NCBI GenBank assembly: GCA_903821635.1
Contig: CAIJLV010000120.1
Coordinates: 1-38,304 of the forward strand
DNA length: 38,304 nt
Reading direction: 5' to 3'
DNA from: an uncultured Verrucomicrobiota bacterium
Lineage (GTDB): Bacteria > Verrucomicrobiota > Verrucomicrobiia > Limisphaerales > UBA9464
In this document: positions 18,546 to 26,533 of the stretch, in pieces
Layout of the letters: every line of letters starts with the position of its first letter
Numbering within the stretch: the first letter of the stretch is position 1
Made by a program: the position numbers and the translations under genes
The notes under the pieces: generated by a model
Database searches by the model: none
Told to the model about the DNA's origin: nothing
Seen by the model: only the letters and a program-made list of their open reading frames with translations

Positions 18546-19328
18546 TCACTGACCAAAGTTGTCCGCCCCAGCCTGCACCCGCCGAACTACCCCGGCTGAA
18601 TCCATCACGGCGCAAAAGTTGAGCCGATCCACCGCCAGGCAAAACGCCACGTCGTCGGCCAGTTCGGGAATTCCGAGCAGGCGGCGCCCGTTACGCGAAA
18701 ATTGCATGGCCGTTACCCAGTCCGATTGGGTGGCCAAAAAACAGTTTCGGGCGACGTGGGCGGCGTCATCTATTCGGGCTTGGCGAGCCAGCGACCAAAC
18801 GCGGTCAGCCAGTGCCCCCGCGCCCAACGTATCCTCGTAAGCCGAATGCTCTCCGGTGCCGGCGCAGACGAGGCACAAATGTTCAGGCACGTGGGCCGCC
18901 AAGTAATCCGCCGTCGCCCGGAGGTTGGCCGGAGACGCCACCATGACCCGGCGGGCCGGCGCGCAGGCCCGCAGCGCCCGGGTGCCATTGGTGGTGGTGA
19001 TAGCAATTCGCCGCCCCGCGACGCGGGCCCGGGTAAATTCCCGAGGCGAATTGCCGAAGTCGAACTCCGTGCCTCCGGTCAGGGCGGCCCCGATGCGGAA
19101 GCCTTCCCGCTCGCCGGCGAGGAGCAGAGTCGGCTCTCGCCGCCGACCTTCGAGCGCCTCGGCGAGGTCGCCGCACGGCAGCAGCGCCTCGGCCCCGTTG
19201 TGCAAGGCTTCCAGCATGGTGGAAGTCGCCCGCAAGACATCAAAAACGACGCACGTGGTTTGACTGAGATCGCGCCGAGCAAGGGCCGAGAATTCGGCGG
19301 GCGTAAAAAGGACTTCGAGAAATTTCAT
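18546..19328 (-). CDS. comB: 2-phosphosulfolactate phosphatase
   Basis: Hydrolyses 2-phosphosulfolactate to sulfolactate, the second step of the phosphoenolpyruvate route to coenzyme M; Mg-dependent cytoplasmic phosphatase. The 260-residue product carries the family blocks DVLRATST (30-37), GEREGFRIG (72-80), FDFGNSP (89-95), TTTNGT (111-116) and CAGTGE (155-160). The ATG at 19328 fits the usual MKxLxVLFTP start; 21 upstream codons run into the terminator hairpin. Neither ComA nor ComC is in the window, so a full coenzyme M pathway cannot be claimed. In bacteria ComB homologues are common without that pathway, and sulfolactate or another phospho-acid may be the real product. Confidence 0.92.
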   Translation of the reverse strand: MKFLEVLFTPAEFSALARRDLSQTTCVVFDVLRATSTMLEALHNGAEALLPCGDLAEALEGRRREPTLLLAGEREGFRIGAALTGGTEFDFGNSPREFTRARVAGRRIAITTTNGTRALRACAPARRVMVASPANLRATADYLAAHVPEHLCLVCAGTGEHSAYEDTLGAGALADRVWSLARQARIDDAAHVARNCFLATQSDWVTAMQFSRNGRRLLGIPELADDVAFCLAVDRLNFCAVMDSAGVVRRVQAGADNFGQ

Positions 19329-19341
19329 GGCGGTAACCAAG

Positions 19342-19372
19342 AAAACAGCCGCGCGGTGGGCGCGGCTGTTTT
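19342..19372 (-). terminator. rho-independent terminator (13-bp perfect stem)
   Basis: AAAACAGCCGCGC (19342-19354) pairs perfectly with GCGCGGCTGTTTT (19360-19372) around the loop GGTGG. On the minus strand it stands 22 bases after the PfkB kinase stop and ends in TTTT, as an intrinsic terminator should. The flanking A and T runs make it work in either direction, but no plus-strand gene ends here. It separates the kinase transcript from comB, which begins 14 bases further on. Confidence 0.85.
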
Positions 19373-19394
19373 GCGAGCAGGCCACAAGCAACGC

Positions 19395-20444
19395 TCAGTC
19401 ATCGTTCGGCTCAAGCGGTGGGCGGACGCCAAATTTCTTCTTCAGCGCCTCGACCAGCGCGAGCGACTTCATGCCGCCGGTGCAGGTCGGATCGCTGAGC
19501 GACGCCGCGGCTGCACACACACCCGTGAGCAATGACTTTTGGAGTTCCCAGCCTTCGTGCAGCCCCAAAAGCACGCCGGCGCAAAACGCGTCCCCGGCTC
19601 CGGCCGTGCCGGCGATCTGCTTGTCAGCGACCTTGAGCGAGGGTTGCCAGTGGTCCTTACCGTCGCGGGTGCGGGCGAAGCATCCTTCCGGGAAATGAAT
19701 CACGATCAATTCCTTCACGCCCATCTGGAGAATTGCGCCGGCGGCGTGGCGGAGGGAAACGGTATCGAGCACGCCCTCTTTGCGAATCTTGAAGCCGGTG
19801 ACTTGGGCCGCCTCAAACTCGTTGATGATGGCGTAATCGCAGTGCTTTAACGCCGGGGTAACCACGGCCTTAAAGCGGTCACTGGCCTCGCTAACCGTAT
19901 CGATGCAGGTCTTGAGCCCGGCGGCTTGGGCGGCGGCGAGCAACCGGGCGGCGCCGGTAATGCCTTCCTTGTTCACCACGTCCAACTTGTCGAGCAACAG
20001 CAAGTAGCCGAGGTGAAAAATGCGGGCCTTCGTCTTGGTGAAATCCAGATCCTTCGCGTCCCAAAGCGCATTGGCCCCACGGCAGTGGAAGAACGTGCGC
20101 TTACCGGTGCCGGCGACCGTCATCACATCGGTGTAACTGGTCGGCGCGTCGGCCGTCTGCTTGAGAAATTTGGTCTCGATCTTGTTTTTGGCGCAATCGG
20201 CCAAAATATGTTCGCCCGCTGCGTCCTTGCCGACCAAGCCCGCCCCTTGCAACGGGAAGGTCACCCCCAATTTGGCCAGATCGAGCAGCACATTATAGGG
20301 CGCGCCACCGGAGCCTCTGGACTCGCTCTTGATGTTGGCGAGCGTTTCGAGCGCGGGATAGGTGTCGATCGTTTTGACGTGGTCGATAATCCAGTTGCCG
20401 CCGGCGAGGATGCCGGAGCGTTTGGACGCGGGAGATGCTTTCAT
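19395..20444 (-). CDS. PfkB-family carbohydrate/nucleoside kinase
   Basis: ATP-dependent kinase of 349 residues in the ribokinase/PfkB superfamily. The N-terminal substrate region has GGNWIIDHVKTID and the SGGAPYNVLLDLAKLG block. The C-terminal signature GTAGAGDAFCAG provides the anion hole and catalytic base D285, and NEFEA matches the family's NxxE. Substrate is uncertain: the architecture fits adenosine-kinase or fructokinase-like enzymes and no neighbouring sugar transporter narrows it. The ATG at 20444 precedes the conserved first strand directly. Upstream, 120 bases separate it from the cupin gene, so it may have its own promoter; a small GGGG/CCCC hairpin (20470-20482) lies in that leader. 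Transcription ends at the strong hairpin just downstream. Confidence 0.88.
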   Translation of the reverse strand: MKASPASKRSGILAGGNWIIDHVKTIDTYPALETLANIKSESRGSGGAPYNVLLDLAKLGVTFPLQGAGLVGKDAAGEHILADCAKNKIETKFLKQTADAPTSYTDVMTVAGTGKRTFFHCRGANALWDAKDLDFTKTKARIFHLGYLLLLDKLDVVNKEGITGAARLLAAAQAAGLKTCIDTVSEASDRFKAVVTPALKHCDYAIINEFEAAQVTGFKIRKEGVLDTVSLRHAAGAILQMGVKELIVIHFPEGCFARTRDGKDHWQPSLKVADKQIAGTAGAGDAFCAGVLLGLHEGWELQKSLLTGVCAAAASLSDPTCTGGMKSLALVEALKKKFGVRPPLEPNDD

Positions 20445-20564
20445 GCCTTAGGGACGGATGGGCCTTGGCGGGGTAATGCCCCTTAAAACCTTGGTTAGGG
20501 AGAGATTATCTTAAGTCCGGGGCACCTGTCTCTAAAGAATTGCCGGCGGCCGAAGTCTTCCCGC

Positions 20565-21008
20565 TCAAACGCAGGCCGCCAAACCCTGTTGAGCCCGGAG
20601 CGACACCCACGGCTCCTCAGTCGAAACGTCCACCATGGCGGGTTCGGCCGCCTCGGCCGGCGCCAAAATGGCGAGGAATACCACCGGTTCCCGAAACGGA
20701 TTGTAGGTTCCGTGCACTTCGCCCTTGGGAATTAACACCAGCTCGCCCGGTTTCAGGATGCGATGCTCCGGCCCACACCATTGCTCCGCCTGTCCGCTGA
20801 GCACGTAGATAATCTCCTCACGGGTCGGGTGATGATGAAACGCATGACAACGTCCAGGCTCCATCGTGGCGCGAACCAGCAGCAAATCCTGGCACGGCAC
20901 AACATCCGGCCGGGACAACCACGCATTCAGCGTAAACGGGGATTGTTCGGTGACGCTTTGAGCCGCCGTGACAAACCGGCGGGCTGCAATCTCAGCGGAA
21001 GTGCTCAT
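20565..21008 (-). CDS. cupin-domain protein (copy 2 of a tandem pair)
   Basis: Small single-cupin protein of 147 residues, probably a metal-binding cytoplasmic enzyme or sensor. Cupin motif 1 is visible as CHAFHHHPTREEIIYVLSG, with three consecutive His and a Glu, and motif 2 as PKGEVHGTYNP with its His. It is a clear paralogue of the gene 51 bases upstream: TxxEEIIYVLxGxxEQW, RILKPGE, NP and FLAILxPAxA are shared, and both end VDVSxEEPWxSL. The ATG at 21008 is preferred over a TTG 15 bases earlier. It probably belongs to one transcript with the other cupin and the TIM-barrel gene. No reaction can be assigned. Confidence 0.83.
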   Translation of the reverse strand: MSTSAEIAARRFVTAAQSVTEQSPFTLNAWLSRPDVVPCQDLLLVRATMEPGRCHAFHHHPTREEIIYVLSGQAEQWCGPEHRILKPGELVLIPKGEVHGTYNPFREPVVFLAILAPAEAAEPAMVDVSTEEPWVSLRAQQGLAACV

Positions 21009-21059
21009 AACAACTGCGGCCAAGGCACACCCTAATTCGGTTTCGCCCCGACTCCCGCT

Positions 21060-21461
21060 TCATTGCTTCAGGGACTTCCAGGGTTCCTCGCCACTAACAT
21101 CCACGAGGAACGGCCCCTGTGCGGCGGCCGGCGACAGGATGGCCAGAATCACCGCGTCGTTCGCCGAAGGATTGAACGTCGCATGCACAATCCCCTGAGG
21201 AATGTGGGCCACCTCCCCCGGCTTCAGGATGCGTTTTTCCTGCTCCACCCACTGTTCCACTTCGCCTTCAAGCACGTAGATGATCTCTTCGAGTTCGGGA
21301 TGCGTGTGGAAGTTGTGACCTTCGCCCGCCGGCAACACGGCCCGGCAGACTTGCAGGTCCTTCGCCTCGCAGACTTCGGGGCGGCAAAGCCAGTAGTTGG
21401 TGCGGCCCTTGTAATCTTCCTTCAGGGCCTCGGCGGTGGTGATAAATCGATTGGGTGACAT
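21060..21461 (-). CDS. cupin-domain protein (copy 1 of a tandem pair)
   Basis: Single-cupin protein of 133 residues. Motif 1 reads GHNFHTHPELEEIIYVLEG (HxH and Glu metal ligands) and motif 2 reads PQGIVHATFNP. Sequence around both motifs and the C-terminal VDVSGEEPWKSL match the neighbouring cupin, so the pair arose by tandem duplication; the other copy has an extra His in motif 1. It starts 50 bases after the stop of the TIM-barrel gene on the same strand. Such cupins often act as sugar or keto-acid isomerases, dioxygenases or ligand sensors; which applies here is not visible. The context suggests work on the same metabolite as the Tm-1-like TIM-barrel protein. Confidence 0.83.
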   Translation of the reverse strand: MSPNRFITTAEALKEDYKGRTNYWLCRPEVCEAKDLQVCRAVLPAGEGHNFHTHPELEEIIYVLEGEVEQWVEQEKRILKPGEVAHIPQGIVHATFNPSANDAVILAILSPAAAQGPFLVDVSGEEPWKSLKQ

Positions 21462-21511
21462 GACTCAGTGGGGCGCCGCTCGCCGGGGGCGGCAAGCGGC
21501 CGCGAGACGGT

Positions 21512-22399
21512 TTACTTCTTCTTGCCGAACTTGTTTGCCGCGGGCGCCTTCAGGCTCTTGAACTCCTTGGTCAGGTTGGTCAGCGAGGCTTCGATGCCCA
21601 TGCGCTCCAAGCTCGTCGCGCCCACAAAACCCACGGCGTCGGTGTGCTTCATGACGCGCTCCGCGTCGGCAGGTGTGTTGATGGGGCCGCCGTGGCACAG
21701 GAAGAAGATGTCCTTCCGCACGCGGGTCGCGGCATCGATGATCTCCTGCGTGCGCTGGAGGGTGTAATCCCAACTCTTGACCGCGCTCTTCACGCCGATG
21801 CTGCCGCCAACGGTCGTTCCGACGTGCGCAATGATGGCGTCCGCGCCGGACTTGGCCATCTCCACGGCTTCTTCGGGTGAACCCACATAGACGATGGAGA
21901 ACAGGTCCATCTTGCGCGCGAGGGCGACCATCTCGAACTCCTTCTTCACGCTCATACCGGTCTCTTCCAGCACGCCGCGGAAATGCCCGTCCACGATCGT
22001 GTGCGTTGGGAAATTGTTCACGCCGCTGAAGCCCATCTCCTTCACCTTGCCGAGCCAGTGCCACATGCGGCGGCGCGGGTCGGTGGCATGGACACCGCAG
22101 ATCACCGGGCATTCCTCCACCACGGGCAGCACCTCGTATTCACCGATCTCCATGGCGATCGCGTTGGCATCGCCATAGGCCATCATGCCCGCGGTGGAAC
22201 CATGGCCCATCATGCGGAAGCGGCCGGAATTATAGATGATGATCAGGTCGGCGCCGCCCTTCTCGATGAACTTGGCGCTGATGCCCGTGCCCGCCCCGCC
22301 GGCGATGATGGCGTCGCCTTTCTTGATGGTGCTCATCAGGCGGTCGCGAACTTCTTTGCGGGTGTAGGGATTGCCTTTGCCGGTCCAAGGATTGGGCAT
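21512..22399 (-). CDS. PEP-hydrolase-like TIM-barrel protein (C-terminal half of Tm-1-like proteins)
   Basis: Protein of 295 residues recognised as the TIM-barrel family annotated phosphoenolpyruvate hydrolase-like, which also forms the C-terminal part of plant Tm-1. Characteristic strings are IIAGGAGTGISAKF, IIYNSGRFRMMGHGS, GVNNFPTHTIVDG, AHVGTTVGGSIG and the late FLCHGGPI. No reaction has been firmly established for the family; the PEP-related name comes from fold similarity. The ATG at 22399 starts the conserved N-terminus (MPNPWTGKGNPYTR); the 97 codons upstream have no protein-like character. It probably heads an operon with the two cupins. Its usual partner, a UPF0261 protein, is encoded about 10 kb away on the same strand. 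Confidence 0.87.
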   Translation of the reverse strand: MPNPWTGKGNPYTRKEVRDRLMSTIKKGDAIIAGGAGTGISAKFIEKGGADLIIIYNSGRFRMMGHGSTAGMMAYGDANAIAMEIGEYEVLPVVEECPVICGVHATDPRRRMWHWLGKVKEMGFSGVNNFPTHTIVDGHFRGVLEETGMSVKKEFEMVALARKMDLFSIVYVGSPEEAVEMAKSGADAIIAHVGTTVGGSIGVKSAVKSWDYTLQRTQEIIDAATRVRKDIFFLCHGGPINTPADAERVMKHTDAVGFVGATSLERMGIEASLTNLTKEFKSLKAPAANKFGKKK

Positions 22400-22540
22400 G
22401 GTCGTGAAGTATTGTGTTACGTGTGACGGAAACCGGCGGCAAACATGGCCAATCCGCCCGCCTCGGGGCAATGCCGCAGAGGCGCGTCCGGCTATCGGGA
22501 ACGCAACGCCGCCGACTACCGACGCGCGGCTTAGTCCACG

Positions 22541-22570
22541 CCGCCGCCGGGCCTGCAGGCCCGACGGCGG
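22541..22570. repeat. 30-base near-perfect inverted repeat
   Basis: The core CGGGCCTGCAGGCCCG (22548-22563) is a 16-base perfect palindrome. It is extended by CCGCCG on the left and CGGCGG on the right, with a single C/A mismatch on each side of the core. It stands 142 bases upstream of the TIM-barrel gene and about 420 upstream of the P450 gene. No T-run follows on either strand, so it does not look like an intrinsic terminator. It could be a protein-binding site or a REP-type dispersed hairpin. Confidence 0.7.
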
Positions 22571-22730
22571 TCCCAGCTTCCCACCGGCCTCACGCCCGAC
22601 AAGAAGTTGGGAAAGCGACATCCAAGCGGTTGTCGGGCGATCTCCGTGCGGGAACTGCCCTTCGGCCACCGGCTTCAGCCCGTCGAGCACGAGCGGTTGT
22701 TCGTCCTAGGCCGTGCGACCACTTCGGTAA

Positions 22731-22901
22731 GTGTATCGGTTGCTCGGAAAGAAGAGGCTCGACTCCGAAGCTTCACCCGCAGTCGGTGAAGCCATCGTGA
22801 AATCCGACCTCAGCGACCACAAGCGACCCGATGGCCACTCCGTAGAAAGGTTCGACTGGCTGAAGTTCCTAGAATTTGCGGAATATCACCTCCAGCAGTG
22901 A
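22731..22901 (+). CDS. weak 56-codon frame, possible gene remnant
   Basis: A GTG-initiated frame ends in TGA at 22899-22901. The second half reads protein-like (SDHKRPDGHSVERFDW, then KFLEFAEYHLQQ), with an amphipathic acidic/aromatic end. No Shine-Dalgarno, no recognised family, and an in-frame stop lies directly upstream. It may be the tail of a decayed gene or chance. Confidence 0.2.
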   Translation: MYRLLGKKRLDSEASPAVGEAIVKSDLSDHKRPDGHSVERFDWLKFLEFAEYHLQQ

Positions 22902-22990
22902 GCTCGGGGCGGCGATGAACCGCGCCGAATTCAGCTCCCAACAAGTGGTCGCTTTACAATTCGAGCTCCTTTACGAAACCCACGCCCATC

Positions 22991-24124
22991 ATGGAAAACG
23001 CCTCCGATCCCTTCCGCGAAGCACGAACCGAAACCGGGGTCTTAAAATGCACGTTTCAGGGCGAAACCGTCCCGATGATCCTGCGCCATGAGGACGTGCG
23101 CAAGGCGGCCAAGGATTGGAAGACGTTCAGTTCGGATGCGCCCTTTCGCGTGCCAATTCCGTCGGAGGAAAAGGTTCGCACGATGCGCCAACTGCCAGTC
23201 GAGACGGATCCGCCCGACCACACGGACTACCGGAAGATTGTCGAACCGTTCTTCGCGCGGGCCAAGGCCCCCGACGTCATGGCCCAAGTGGAGGCGCTGA
23301 TCGGCGGCATGCTGGCGGAGGCGATGGGCCGGGAATCCATTGAAATCGTCCGTGAGTTCGCGCTGCCGATCCAGTCGCGCGCGCTCGCTTACCTGCTCAA
23401 CGTGCCCGAGGCGGAAGCCACCACTTGGATCAGTTGGGGCACGCATGTCTTCCGCGACGGCGATTCCAAGGGCGGAGCACTGGAAGCCTATTTGCACGGG
23501 CAATTCGACCGGGCGCAGACCAATCCGGGCGATGACTTTTTCAGCGCCTTAACCCAAGCGACCTTTCGCGGACGACCGCTCAACCGCGAAGAAATGATGG
23601 GCTTTGGCAACCTGACCTTTGCCGGCGGACGCGACACCGTCATCCACACCCTTTCCTCAGTGCTCGCGTATCTGGGCCGGCGGCCGGAAGCGTTGGAATT
23701 CCTGCGGGCAGACCCAACGCGCATCGTTCACGCGGGCGAGGAATTTTTCCGGGTCATCACGCCGCTCACGCACATCGGACGGGTCTGCCCGGTGGAGACC
23801 GAGGTTCACGGCGTGCCCGTTTCAGCCCAGGGCCGGGTGTCGCTGGGTTGGGCCTCGGCCAACCAAGACGAAACGGTCTTTGATGCGCCGGGCGAAGTGC
23901 GCCTAGACCGGAAACCCAACCCCCACTTGGCGTTCGGTTTCGGCGCCCACCTTTGCCTCGGCGCCGCGCACGCAAGATTGCTCGTCCGCACGTTGCTCCA
24001 ACAATGCGTCCAACGCGTCGCCCGGATCGAAGTGCTGGCAGCCAAGCAACACCTTGAGCACGAGGCCGAATACCAACGGGCGGTGGGTTACGAGTCACTG
24101 ACGGTGCGGCTGTCCCCGCGCTGA
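22991..24124 (+). CDS. cytochrome P450
   Basis: Haem-thiolate monooxygenase of 377 residues, the size of soluble bacterial class I P450s. Diagnostic features are the oxygen-activating I-helix FAGGRDT (D215-T216), the K-helix ExxR (E251-R254) and the haem loop FGFGAHLCLG with ligand C322. PPDHTDYRKIVEPFF matches the conserved C-helix region of CYP107/CYP105-like enzymes. There is no N-terminal membrane anchor. No ferredoxin or ferredoxin reductase gene is adjacent, so electrons must come from partners encoded elsewhere. Neighbours give no biosynthetic context and the substrate is unknown. The ATG at 22991 lacks a clear Shine-Dalgarno; the preceding gene-poor region should carry the promoter. 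Its stop is 34 bases from the convergent ABC gene. Confidence 0.93.
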   Translation: MENASDPFREARTETGVLKCTFQGETVPMILRHEDVRKAAKDWKTFSSDAPFRVPIPSEEKVRTMRQLPVETDPPDHTDYRKIVEPFFARAKAPDVMAQVEALIGGMLAEAMGRESIEIVREFALPIQSRALAYLLNVPEAEATTWISWGTHVFRDGDSKGGALEAYLHGQFDRAQTNPGDDFFSALTQATFRGRPLNREEMMGFGNLTFAGGRDTVIHTLSSVLAYLGRRPEALEFLRADPTRIVHAGEEFFRVITPLTHIGRVCPVETEVHGVPVSAQGRVSLGWASANQDETVFDAPGEVRLDRKPNPHLAFGFGAHLCLGAAHARLLVRTLLQQCVQRVARIEVLAAKQHLEHEAEYQRAVGYESLTVRLSPR

Positions 24125-24158
24125 TCGAGCCGGGAACGGACCGGTCCACCGCTGCATT

Positions 24159-24893
24159 TCAGCGGACCTGTTCGAGAAACTCGCGGGTGCGCGCCTGTTC
24201 CGGGCTCGCAAATAGTGACTCCGGCGGACCCGACTCCACAATAACGCCGCCGTCGAGGAACAACACCCGATCGGCAATCTGGCGGGCGAGCTGCATGTCG
24301 TGCGTCACCAGCAGCATCGTCCTGCCTTCAGCTGCCAACTGATTCAGCACGACCCGAACTTCAGCGCGCAACTCGGGGTCGAGAGCACTGGTCGGTTCGT
24401 CCAGCAGCAGCACTTCCGGCTTCATCGCCAGCGCGCGGGCGATCGCAACGCGCTGTTGCTGCCCACCGGAAAGCTGTTCCGGAAAATGGGCGGCGTGCTC
24501 GGCCAGCCCCACCTTCTGCAACCACTCGCGGGCGCCCGCTTCGGCCTCAGCTCGCGACTGTCGCAAGACGTGCCGGGGCCCCTCCATGACGTTTTCCAGC
24601 GCCGTCAAATGCAGGAACAAGTGGAACTGCTGGAAGACCATGCCGGCGCGCAGGCGCAACTGTCGCTGCCGCTCGCGCGGCTCCGTCCGGCCCCCTTCCA
24701 CGGTGACGCCGCCAATCGTAACCCGCCCGCCGTCGGGCGTTTCCAACTGATTCAGGCAGCGCAGGAAAGTGCTTTTGCCACCACCGCTCGGACCGATGCA
24801 GACGACCGTTTCGCCCCGCGCCTGTCGCAGGTTCACGCCCCGCAACACCGCCCGAGCCCCAAAACGCTTGGTCAACTGTTCAACGACGATCAC
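24159..24893 (-). CDS. polar amino-acid ABC transporter ATP-binding protein
   Basis: ATPase of 244 residues that powers the importer encoded just upstream. Walker A GPSGGGKST (34-42), Q-loop in MVFQQFHLF, signature LSGGQQQR, Walker B VLLLDEPTSALDP and the switch His in LVTHD are all present; FQQFHLF is typical of the GlnQ/HisP family. The start is GTG at 24893, not the longer open frame: a strong AAAGGAG stands 8 bases before it and the 244-residue length fits the family. The gene overlaps the fused permease gene by 14 bases, and its Shine-Dalgarno lies inside that gene, so the two are translationally coupled. The substrate is probably glutamine, another polar amino acid or a similar solute. 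Confidence 0.94.
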   Translation of the reverse strand: MIVVEQLTKRFGARAVLRGVNLRQARGETVVCIGPSGGGKSTFLRCLNQLETPDGGRVTIGGVTVEGGRTEPRERQRQLRLRAGMVFQQFHLFLHLTALENVMEGPRHVLRQSRAEAEAGAREWLQKVGLAEHAAHFPEQLSGGQQQRVAIARALAMKPEVLLLDEPTSALDPELRAEVRVVLNQLAAEGRTMLLVTHDMQLARQIADRVLFLDGGVIVESGPPESLFASPEQARTREFLEQVR

Positions 24894-26418
24894 GCTGTAG
24901 TCTCCTTTCGAGCCACCGCGCGCCGAGGGACGCCGCGTAGCTAAGTCCAAGATAGATTCCTGCCGTCATGACCCCGAGCCCCAGATAGTCGCCGGTGTCG
25001 AGCGCTCGGATCTGAAATTCCTTGGTCAGTTCGACGAGGGCGATGACCGAGACGATCGACGAGTCCTTGAACATGGCAATGAAGTCGTTGGTCACGCTCG
25101 GCAGGCTGATCCGAAGGCCCTGCGGCAGAATGATCCGGCGCAGCGCCAACCCGCGGCTCATGCCGAGGGCGAGGGCCGCCTCGGACTGGCCCGGCGGCAC
25201 CGCTTGAATCCCCGCGCGGTAGTTCTCCGCTTCATTCGCCGCGTAGTTCAGGCCGAGCGCGAGAACGGCGGCGACGCCCGCCGAGAGTTTCACCCCCAAC
25301 TGCTGCGCGAGGCCAAAGTAGAGAAAGTAGATTTGCAGGAGGAGCGGTGTGCCGCGGAACACCTCAATGTAGGCCACGGCCAGCCAGCGCACTGGCGCCG
25401 CGCCATAGAGGCGCAGCAGGGCCAATCCCAACCCCCAGATCACAGCCACGACCATCCCGCCACACGTGACCCAGATCGTGGTCCCCGCCGCCCGCAGGAG
25501 CAGGGGCAGATATGTCCGCCATTCGCTCCAAGCTGGGCGGCGCCTGACCGGCACGGTGACCGACGCTTCCGTCCACCCCGACAACCCCTGCTGCGCGGCA
25601 TTCCATAGCCCGTGGCCTGTGTAGATCCGCTGGAGCGTTCCATCATGGATCAGCGTCGCGATGGCTGCATTCACGGCGGCTAGGAGATTCGTATCGCCGG
25701 GACGAACGGCCACGGCGTAGCCCCCAGGGGCAAATGGCACGCCGACGGCGGTTAACTCCGGCTGCTGCCGCAAATTTTCGGCCGCAATCGGGGAATCCGT
25801 AAGCACCGCGTCAAGGCGGCCCAAGGCCAGGTCACTGAAGTAATTGACGTTGTCCTGATAGATCTTTACCGACGCACCGGCGGCTTCCGCCAAGCGGTGG
25901 GAAGCCGACGACGAGAGCACCCCGACGGGGCGGCCCTTTAAGTCGGCCAACGAGCGGACGTCGGTCACCCCAGCGCGGGCCACGAGCTGCTGGTCGAAGA
26001 TAAAATAAGGCCGACTCAAGGCCACTTTGCCCAAGTTTTCGGCAGTGCGCTCAATCCCGGCGATGACCAGATCGAACTTGGATTCGTCGGCCAAGCCCAA
26101 CAGCAGCAGGTCCCAATTGTGCTGCACGAATTCGGACTTCACCCCGAGCTTCGCGGCCAACGCCCCGGCAAAATCCACTTCGAAACCCATGAGTCGCTCG
26201 GGCTGCGCAGGGTCGTGGTAAATGTAGGGCGCCCCGCCTTCAGCGTCATTACCCCAGCGCAGCTCCCCGCGCTGCCGGAGAGCCGCCAACGTATCCGCCC
26301 GCAGCGACCACCCCGCCAGCAGCAGCGCCCCCAACGCCCCCCAGAAAATCGTCCCCGCCCCGCTCCACCGGTCAGCGGACCGACGGCCACCGCAGCGCGC
26401 TTGACCTTGAATTTGCAC
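24880..26418 (-). CDS. fused amino-acid-binding protein and ABC permease
   Basis: One 512-residue chain joins a family-3 solute-binding domain and a HisM/GlnP-type permease. Residues about 20-40 form a signal or anchor helix. The binding domain (about 43-285) opens with TLAALRQRGELRWGN and has VDFAGALAAKLG and DLKGRPVGV. The permease domain (about 300-505) contains the EAA-loop (SEAALALGMSRGLALRRIILPQ) that docks the ATPase, and FKDSSIVSVIAL. Such fusions are known (GlnP of lactic acid bacteria) and keep the receptor tethered to the translocator. GTG at 26418 is taken as start because the frame upstream reads unlike protein and runs into the divergent lipoprotein gene; an ATG at 26535 remains formally possible. 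Confidence 0.88.
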   Translation of the reverse strand: MQIQGQARCGGRRSADRWSGAGTIFWGALGALLLAGWSLRADTLAALRQRGELRWGNDAEGGAPYIYHDPAQPERLMGFEVDFAGALAAKLGVKSEFVQHNWDLLLLGLADESKFDLVIAGIERTAENLGKVALSRPYFIFDQQLVARAGVTDVRSLADLKGRPVGVLSSSASHRLAEAAGASVKIYQDNVNYFSDLALGRLDAVLTDSPIAAENLRQQPELTAVGVPFAPGGYAVAVRPGDTNLLAAVNAAIATLIHDGTLQRIYTGHGLWNAAQQGLSGWTEASVTVPVRRRPAWSEWRTYLPLLLRAAGTTIWVTCGGMVVAVIWGLGLALLRLYGAAPVRWLAVAYIEVFRGTPLLLQIYFLYFGLAQQLGVKLSAGVAAVLALGLNYAANEAENYRAGIQAVPPGQSEAALALGMSRGLALRRIILPQGLRISLPSVTNDFIAMFKDSSIVSVIALVELTKEFQIRALDTGDYLGLGVMTAGIYLGLSYAASLGARWLERRLQRDRR

Positions 26419-26533
26419 GGCTCGCGATAAGCGGTCTGGGCCGGGATTTAACAAGCGGAAACGGCGATGGACACCGGACCGTTGAGGGTGCCGAGAAACT
26501 TGTCGGACGCTGGCGGATCGGTAGCCTGCGGCC

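Larger units (their letters stand above)
22400..22990 (+). other. 591-bp stretch without a convincing gene
   Basis: Between the TIM-barrel gene start and the P450 gene start. It holds the upstream region of both divergent genes, a 30-base near-perfect palindrome and one weak 56-codon frame. No tRNA, repeat array or transposase motif was seen. It is the longest gene-poor stretch in the window. Confidence 0.6.

Noticed and set aside
24138..24147. GGACCGGTCC palindrome between the convergent P450 and ABC genes
   Set aside because: Only 10 bases and no T-run; expected by chance at this GC content and too short for a terminator claim.
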